A program made the position numbers and the translations under genes. Source: Verticillium longisporum (lineage: Eukaryota > Ascomycota > Sordariomycetes > Glomerellales > Plectosphaerellaceae). Taken from it: a stretch of 64,000 nucleotides of DNA. The DNA lies in the NCBI GenBank assembly GCA_019188255.1, contig JAETXT010000008.1, positions 2,914,001 to 2,978,000 on the forward strand, in the 5' to 3' direction. This document shows, in pieces, positions 55,869 through 64,000 of the stretch; position 1 is the first letter of the stretch, and every line of letters starts with the position of its first letter. Under the pieces are notes generated by a model. It had not been told where the DNA came from. It did not search any database and saw only the letters and a program-made list of their open reading frames with translations.

Positions 55869-58800
55869 CAGCCAGCAGGAGACCCAGGGCTTGCGGCTGA
55901 GTCGTAAGTCGAGCGGTCGCTGGGGCTGGGTTGACCCCCGTTACTGGATCGCTGGTAATGTACGTTATAACATCTGGGGGCAGGTACCTCAAGTACCTGA
56001 ACTCAGGCAGGGGTAAAGCCAAGCTGACCTGGAAGACGATTGACTTGGGGATGAAAAAGGGAATTCGCACGAAGCGTGGAACGGAGGGACCCCTCTTCTC
56101 GGGCTATCCAAGTTTCTGGCCCGTTGTCAGCTTGTCAGATGTCAGATGTTTCTTCAGAGTAACGTGGGGACCACACCACTATTTCGCCTGTCAGTGTACC
56201 CAAGGTAGCATGAGTTGCAGGGTACCTACATACTTAGGTGCAAGGGGGAGGGCGGCACTGCAAATGCCCATGAGACAGCCTGCGGGCGGTGTGGAAGCAG
56301 CGGGCAGTTCGCCATAAGCCGAGGCTGCCCTCCCATCGAATGGCACACGACCTGCTTCTCCGTGTGCTTGGCCCGGTGTGTGTGTTTCGAGTTGCTCATG
56401 GGTCAGCGTGCAATGAATTCCTTTCGGATGCATGCAGTTCGCAGCCAGGACAGCCAACGAGCAAAAGCCTTCAACGTGGTCGGCGCAGAGAGGGGCGAGG
56501 GCTCGCCTGGATTCTGGACGCCTGACTCCTGTGGTTCGTTGCTTTATCATTTTTCTGGCGAGCAACCAGCGATTGCGGCCCGTAACCCTAGCTGTCGGGC
56601 TAACACCTGACCACCTAAGGTAGATTAGGCGGCGAGCGTGGGGTCCTCTTGCCCCGTGGGGATTGCCTGAGTAAGGACCTTCGCGATCCTGACCACATGC
56701 GATGAGCTTCAGAGCGGTCAAAATCTCCATCACAGCCTGTGAACACTCAAGACCACGAGAATATGCACATTGAATTTCATTAAATTAAGGTACGTATCAA
56801 AGGGGGGGTATGGGTATGTTGCGCAATCTGATCGAGCCTTGGGCTGAATGCCCTGTGATCATAGGCGCCCTTCAGTGCGTGAAAACTTGCCCCCAAGACA
56901 AATGTGAGTGAGGTATTTGGATAGGTAAAATCGGTCAACGAAAATACCACCCTCGTGGCCAGCCCCTAGAACCTTCAAGGCCGAGGACTTTATGGGTCTG
57001 TTAATCTTATGTCAGCCCTGGTCGCTGAGGCGGTAGATTGGATAAGAAATCTCACCATCAAAGAACCTATTGATCAGATGTCGAGGCAGCTTGGCGTGTC
57101 CAGATGCTCAGGAGCCCATTCACCTGCTCCCTCTACCGAGGCGCCGGTTTCCTTTGGCTTCAGGGGCACGGCAATGGTGCGTGGGGGTGTCACGGTGTGG
57201 TGTTCAGTCGTGTTCGACCCAGCCTGGCCCTTGACCGTCCACGAAGGCGATTCGGCACGGATATATTTGGCACTGATCTGGGTGATGGCAGCCGTGGGCT
57301 GCGCCGCGTGGCTTCCGCCCTCAGCCTGTTTCGTAATGGTCACCATCTCGGTGCAGAGTGCGTCGCAAATTTGTAGTGAGCGTAAGTAAGGTAGATGATG
57401 TTTCTCGAAGAATAGACTTCAAGATGCTGGAGTCTGAGGATAGGGAGGAAATCTGGTGCTGGATGGCATCGTGTCCAAAGGTATGGCATGAAGCCCCGTC
57501 TTTATAGCTTTCCCTACTTCCTGACCTCTGTCCCTTTCCTCCTCGTCAGCAACTGTCATCCTTTCTTTTTCTGCAAGAGACGACGATACACAGAGGCGTT
57601 TATTCGACTGAACCCCTGTAGCCGTGTTGACAATTGCCTCTGGCCACTCGGATGGCTGCCGGCGTGCCTGTCAGATGGGACAGGAACAGGCAGGGGGGGT
57701 GGGCAGGCTTCGCCTCGAGGCTGCTCGTCTGAGGAGTCCTTTATCACCCCTGCTGCTGTGCCTGACTGTGTCTCGATGTCTCGATGTGCATAGAAGTCGC
57801 CAATGACCTGTCCTGGATCTTCCTGAAAAGCGCGCCTTGTCATCTGTCCGCGACCTAGATGTGCTTTTCACGCATCGAATCACCGCAATCTCCTGTCGCT
57901 TCATATACGCTAAGTTAATTCCAGGGGTGTAGCACGCGCGGCGGACCCTCGGTCCTCGCCCTCTGTCACCTAGCTGGCCGGATCTCACCAATGTTGAGCC
58001 AGCCGGATGAAATCCTAGCATATCCCCCCCCCCCTGTAGCCCCTCGCAGCTCCCCGGAAGACCAAGACGCATATCCCTGCCCTGGCTTGTATTATAATGG
58101 TGCTGCAGCAAGGTAACGGGGGATCGATTATGTACCGGCTACCTTGTCCTGGCTTGGGTGGGGTACGGTGTGTCCTTCCGACTCCTCCCATCTCAAAGAT
58201 AGAACTCATGCCCCAACGAGGACCACACGATCGGCCAGGGGAGGTACGCTAAAGGTTAGGTACCCATGAAACATTCACAACATTCGGTCCACTGCGTAGG
58301 CTCACGCATCAAGGTCGCCCACTGCAATGTATGTAGATACTCGGGCCGGCAGGATAGCAACGTCAGCCTGTCCATGGCATCATACCATACCTAGTCGATC
58401 AGATTCGCATTGTCGTGTAGGTAGTGTAGACAAAGCATTTTCATGCCAGTGAAAAGATAGCAGGATTCAGTGATGGCCACGATACCACAAAACCTCACCA
58501 GGAACCACCTCTTTGTCAAGAAGCTGGCGAAATCCTGGGCTGATGCCCAGTGCCTTCTAATTTCTTCCGGTTTCTGCGAGGCGGTCAAGTTGGCTCATGT
58601 TGCGACTCTTCATTCAATACTTCTGCAGATTTTGCAGACCCGACACCACCCCTGGCTTCGCCCCGTGGACGCTGCAGCAGTGACCCGTCGCCGGGGAACC
58701 TGGTTGGAGGCCCGTCCCAGGACGCACGCCGCCCACCTCTGGGGTCGATCATGGGGCGTTCGGAGGCCTGCAGCGTGTGGCACCATCAGAAAGCCAGACA

Positions 58801-61800
58801 GGCAATGGGCCTGACGAGCCCGGCAGTCTCCCCAGTGCCTGCGCCAACCATTACCGGAACGGGTAATTGGAATCCTCCACGCATTCTCAGCCGCAACTCC
58901 CCAAGGCCATGTTTCATTTTATTTTTCGGTGGTCGTCTCAGCTCGTCCAGGCCGAGGTCTATCACGATCGTTCCATGTCTTCCACCGGCAAAATGCGCTG
59001 CACAAGTCGATGTCCTTCCAAGACTGCCAATGAGTTCTCTCCACGTCTCAGCGTCCATTATTGGGCTGATTTCCACATCCCTTGGCGCCGGTTCCTAGTC
59101 ATCCGGGGCCACTGTGGCTGCTGCCCGGCACGATTTTGCCACCCAGTAATTCCCTTGTGCAAATGAGAACCCATTCCGCTGATCACATCACGGCGCCTAC
59201 CTCAGTAGCGGAGGAGTGTCTTTAAGCACCATGCCGCACTGAAGCCGAAGCCAAGTTGAGAGTACGGGGACGCGTAACAAACCCGTGGAGTCAGTCGTAG
59301 GGGCTAGTACGACGATTACTTGTCAGGCAAGGGGCGATGACCTCACTTCTTACTTCGTGATACGAAATGAAGCATCACTTGAAACATGCACACATGGTGC
59401 GGTTGATATGCTCAGATTACGAAAAAAAAAGCATGAAGCGATTGAGTACGAGGGTTTTCACTGCAATTATGTTGCTTCATGAGAATACCGACGCTGCATT
59501 GCGGTCATAGCCCCGAGTCAGAGGCTCCCTGATTACGTAGTCTCTTAAACCTTTCGCGAAATCTCATTGTCGATCCTGTCACCAAGATGCCGAACATGTA
59601 CTGAGGCTCCAAAATACCCTGCCGTCTGCAAATTGAGCCAACAATTTGTTGAGCCCATACGCCTCTTGTGGCTACCAGTTCTGTTGTCGTTGAATGAGGA
59701 ATCACGTGCCCGGACAAGGGGCCATGTACGACTCACGCTTTGACGCTCCTCCCCGGACAATTGCTTAGGTACCTTACCCATCCATGGCTGTCTGACAGAG
59801 ACGAAACATAAGCCACCGCTGGCAGCTGGTGCCGGGGTCTTGTGGAAGTCATTCGAGGACCCCAGATGTAGGGCTGAACCATCCCGCCCACACTCGGTGT
59901 AAGCCATCCCATCAGGGAGGTGACCCGCTCCTGGTCTAAAGGGCGGCGGGGCTTGGCGACGAGCTTCCGCCGGTCGTACCGTACAGAAGAGAGGTCCTCT
60001 CACAGCCGTCGGCAACGGCGCAGTGGAATGCGTGGGTATAACCTTGTTCTCGAGGAGGGGTGGACGCGGACTCCCAAGTCCGGCGTTGCTGCGATTGAAA
60101 CAGACGCTGGCGCCACATCACATATCCATGTACTAGTTTGATTGGGAGTGGGGGTTCTCCTTCCACTTGGTAGTCGACGTTCGATATTGTTTTGTGATCC
60201 GTACGATCCTCGCGAGCGGGTTCTGGGCGACCATACGTCATGAGTTCGTTGCGGCTCTCGGTCGGAGCGTAGGCTCATGAACAGCTCGTCGGGCTCCAAT
60301 GCTGTCGACGCCTGAGCGCGCTCCATGTTGTCGCGAAGGGATTGGGAGGGACAACGATGGCGGAAGACGGGGGCAATTGACACCCCCACTCACTTACTCT
60401 AGAGGGGCCTCGGCCCACTGGAGGATGCCTTTTAAGACAGCCAATTGTAGGGAGCAGGGAGAAAGAGCAGACTTGCCACGGCGTCAATTTTCAGCCGGGC
60501 ATTGCTAGAGAAACGGGTAAGTTGGCGAATCGGCGCGTCGAGCAGCAATACAGGCTGTTGTCAGAGCGTCCAGTGGTACGCAACAGGGGGGGGCAACAAG
60601 CCCTGTATCGCCACGATTGATCACTCCGTCGGCCTTATTTCAAAGACGGAATGAAATGGATTGTCGTCGGATAGGCTGTCCTCGTTTGCACACGATCCAC
60701 AGGACGTGCAACCTCAAAGCCAAAGATTCCCATTGTGTTGTAGGATTGGCTCGCAGGTGCAGTTAGGTTCAGCTGCTGAGCGCGGTCGGCGTTTGTCGCG
60801 GGTGTGTCGATTGGGGCGTTCTCTGCTGGCTAGATGTCAGCACCCGGGAAAAGAAAGGAGAGTCCTCATCAGAGATTGATATATAACCAAGGCAGATTTC
60901 CAGGGTCTCGTTGGCCACAAGGACGATCGTTGTCGGTCAGTTTTCAAGAGATGCTCGGCATGTTGAATTCATGGTGCACGCGCCGCGCCCTGGCCACAAT
61001 CGCATCGCCTGTAGTTGACACGCGACGTTCTCGTGGTCGACGCTTGCCCACTGGTATGGCTGCCCTGACTTGGGGAGGACTTTGAGCTTACGTACCGTAT
61101 TCAGAGACTCTCATGCATGCGATTGCACTCGTGTTCGCTTGTTCCAAGTCTGTCGCTACTTTCGATGGTATCTGACCGTTGGATGGCTTCTGAAATAACA
61201 TCAAGCTCGTCGGCAGGGAGCAGGAGTAGTTCGGCACCTTCTCAAGTTCTTGGTCGAGCAATAACTGAACATAGGGTCTTGTTGGGCGTGTAGGCTAAAA
61301 CCACGTGCAGCAGGCGTGAGGTTCCAGCCATCTAGGTACTTTCCAAAGAGGCCACTATCTCACACCTTGGGGACTTTGTTCGCTGCTGCAATGTCGATGG
61401 CTTGATTCTGGAGACGCTTGTTGCAGAAGGCTGGTGGTTTTGAGCACGATTGAGCAAACGGATGGAAGGTTCAAGGCGCCGGCTGCTTCCATCAGTTGGA
61501 GGCCTGTAGCGCCCTGCTTGCATGCCAGGCTCCACCCAGATGCGTCGCGAGCTGGGTGACAGGTTTCTCTCTTCTGCAAGAATCGCTGGAGTTGTACAAA
61601 GCGTGTCGGGTTCGTGCGATGGCGAAGTAGGCACCCGTTGACCCAGTCTCCTGGGAAGGGGCACACGTCCGAGTCGATCGAGGCATCGCTGTACTGCTCG
61701 CAACCGTCAGTCGTTGCGTTCTGAACACTCCTAGGCAAAGGTTTGACGCAGTACCAACAGGAAGAAGCTTGACACCCACGCGACAGAGGTTCCTGACCTT

Positions 61801-61964
61801 TCGACTGGCGGCGTACCTGTTAGATCGTTCCAGATTGACGCTACGAGACGACGAGGACGAGAACGACTTGTTTCAACGTCGAGACAGCCGCCACTGTTCG
61901 GACGCAGAAAACGAAGAGTACGAGATTCGTGCGAGAGAGAGGTGGAAAACATCGAACTTCTTGC

Positions 61965-61965
<1 letters not shown>

Positions 61966-61995
<30 letters not shown>
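61966..61995 (+). repeat. A30 homopolymer run
   Basis: Thirty consecutive A residues on the plus strand. No other homopolymer of this length occurs in the window. It could be a retroposon tail or a simple slippage tract. The preceding ~130 bases encode an Asp/Glu/Arg-rich frame on the same strand but nothing recognisable. Confidence 0.9.
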
Positions 61996-61997
<2 letters not shown>

Positions 61998-64000
61998 TAC
62001 AGTCCGGCCGGTGCACATTCATCTGGGCAAGGCAGGGTCAAAGGGGGAAAGGGCTGGCCGGCTCAGCGGCTGGTCGGGGTGTTGATGGCCACACCACGCA
62101 CGGCAGACAGCCTGAAAAGTTTTGGTTGGCAGCTCTCTTCTGCCTTCGGTAAGGTGACGGTCAACACGTCAGGAATCTCATTTCATTGGTTTCTTTCGCC
62201 CTCTTTCTCTCTGCATCCAAGCGGCCTCTGGGTGTAAATGAGCCTGGTCCGACAGGGCAACGGACGGCCCCCAACCTTCGCAACAGTTCCGTCGACACGG
62301 ATGCAAAAGCGAAAGCTCTGGAAGACTCGCCTCTTTCCTTTTACCTCCCTTTCTTCAGCCATTGAACAGCATGTCGAGTCACAAGGCCGATCATTTCCCC
62401 TTGGTCAATTTGAGGTCGCTTGCGGTGCAGAACATCTCGGCGCCTAGAGTCCCTTGGCAACCAACCATAAGTACTCTGACGGCACCGGAAACGGAACCCC
62501 CACGAGCGCTTCAAGCAACGGGGAGTCGGCAAGTCGCAAGGGCTAACCACTTTCTGCAAGGCAGAATAGGAAGACCAAGGTGCACATGAGGTGATGGCCG
62601 CAGCCCGCGAGGCCTTCTCCTGGCCATTGCCCATATTTCTGTTGGGCTTCTTTCGCGACCGAGCGTGACAACAATCCAGTTTGCGTGTTCGATAATGGCC
62701 TCTGACGTCTGGTCCCTGCAGTGCCCCCTTTTTTCGACATGCATTTCAATCGACGAACAGGCTGCCACATTACGCACAGCAGATGAGAGGGTCATAAGTA
62801 CATCTCCAGCGAAGAAAAGCCCCTGCAGACGTCGAATGCTCCTTGACCCCAGAATGGGCGGTGAAGATCATAGACTCTCTGCATGCTGCTGGGTGTCTAT
62901 ACGTTTATCTCTTCTTTTTGGGTGTACGTCACGCCCCCACAAGCCTGTCAGGGACGGAAGCAACTCAAGTCTGGGTCTCACAGGACCGCAATCGTCACGA
63001 CGTACATGGTACTAGCCAGCCCTTGCCACCCGCTGTCATCTCTTTCTAGCAGCCCTGATCAACCGGCCTAAAAGTTGGCATGTGTACTACCCACCTGAGA
63101 TTCATGACCAGGATCAGGGTCCTTGACATCCTCGAGACGGTTACAGCCCTGACAGCTAAGGTACGTCTCTTTGTTTCGCCGGCAGCGTCTTGTGAAAGCT
63201 GGGTGAGATTGCCCGGCCCCCTATAATTCCCCTAATTTCCGTGCATGGCGTCCTCGACACCAGCTTGCTCACCGCTCCAAAGACACTCTCTGTAGTCGGG
63301 CGAGCAAGCGGGTCTTCGACCGGCTGGTGCTGAAGAGCGACTAACATCAGAAGCAGCAACCTCGATGCAAACCCCTCCCTCCCTGCCTCAAACCCTGCAC
63401 TCATCAAAGTCCATAGTCTCCCGTAACAACAGCCAGACCCATGCTGCCGTAACCAGGGCATTTGAGTCAGGAACTCATTGTTTTCTCGGTTAGAAGAGAG
63501 GCGACCAGGCAAAAACCATCCCAACCTGCTGGTTGGTTGAGACAGACGCCACAGGAGCACCCCTCGAGCTCAGAAACATCCCCTCGCCCCCCTCCAGATT
63601 GAATATCACATCCATTCTCTCAGCACGCCATGCGCTTTCCTTAACGCCTACAACGATTCATGCGAGGGACGAGAAACAAGCACAGGCGTAGGGTGGATTC
63701 CTTCGAAGGTTGAACGTGTTGGGGGGGCTCGCCGCGAGGTTCGAAAGGGACAACGACCCTGTCGCGTCTCAGCCTGGGCTTTACTGATTCGTAGTACGTT
63801 CATGTTCTGTGCAGTATGCGCGCTAAGATATTGGTTGGCCGCAGCGAAGCCAGAATTCTGTCTATCTTGTGTGCCCCAGTTCCCTCCTCTATGAGGCAAG
63901 TATGAAACAGCCTGAAGGTGGAGATTCTTCCGCGCTCAAGCTTATGCGTCAAAACGAAATGACAAACAGAGTGCTGGTGATGAATTCTTGCTAGTCTATT

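Larger units (their letters stand above)
53645..64000. other. Gene desert to the right edge of the window
   Basis: A 10.4 kb stretch with no gene I can support. It contains microsatellite clusters (55829-55868, also near 56615-56632 and 58235-58265), an A30 run (61966-61995) and many short frames without domains. A minus-strand 90-codon frame at 57074-57346 has coding-like codon use, and a short kinase-like stretch lies near 63280-63390. I saw no intact transposase, reverse transcriptase or telomeric repeat. Base composition is not markedly AT-rich. Confidence 0.45.

Noticed and set aside
58550..59098. 182-codon plus-strand frame in the desert
   Set aside because: Ser/Pro/Arg-rich with no codon bias, and overlapping frames are equally open; no supporting domain.

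Overview
The window is nuclear DNA from a filamentous ascomycete (Pezizomycotina), most likely a Sordariomycete. The evidence is short spliceosomal introns (mostly 45-90 nt, GTRNGT...YAG, often with a CTGAC/CTAAC branch site), strongly G/C-ending codons in housekeeping genes, a Zn2Cys6 regulator, a fungal P450, and widely scattered TAGGTACCTTAGG-like palindromic microsatellites in intergenic DNA. There are no operons. I did not recognise any tRNA, rRNA, CRISPR array or intact transposon. Intron positions were inferred by reading frame, splice consensus and recalled family motifs, not by alignment.

The left two thirds (1-45 kb) is a dense housekeeping block. In order it carries: the 3' end of an unknown N/S/G/W-rich protein (+); eIF5 (-); a five-exon cytochrome P450 with a one-base frameshift (-); triosephosphate isomerase with an in-frame TAG (+); mitochondrial ribosomal protein mL43 (-); U1-70K (+); MRT4 (-); cullin-4 (-); the 2,917-aa checkpoint kinase Tel1/ATM (-); the 1,665-aa nucleoporin Nup192 (+); a Slx8-like RING protein (-); an F-box protein (-); mitochondrial DNA polymerase gamma MIP1 (+); a small predicted membrane protein (+); and a Zn2Cys6 transcription factor (+).

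The right third (45-64 kb) is strikingly gene-poor. I can support only two genes there: a small conserved-looking protein of unknown function near 50.4-50.8 kb (-), and a two-exon gene for a 61-aa secreted six-cysteine peptide at 53.4 kb (+). The rest holds microsatellite clusters, a 30-nt A run and weak coding-like fragments.

Functionally, the left block mixes translation (eIF5, mL43, MRT4), splicing (U1-70K), glycolysis (TPI) and genome maintenance. The genome-maintenance genes lie together: cullin-4 ubiquitin ligase, Tel1, Nup192, a Slx8-type STUbL and the mitochondrial replicase fall within about 26 kb. The observations most worth a second look are the two single-base lesions in the neighbouring P450 and TPI genes, the perfect U1-binding site overlapping the acceptor of the longest intron in the U1-70K gene, the isolated secreted cysteine-rich peptide, and the sharp change from housekeeping block to gene desert.
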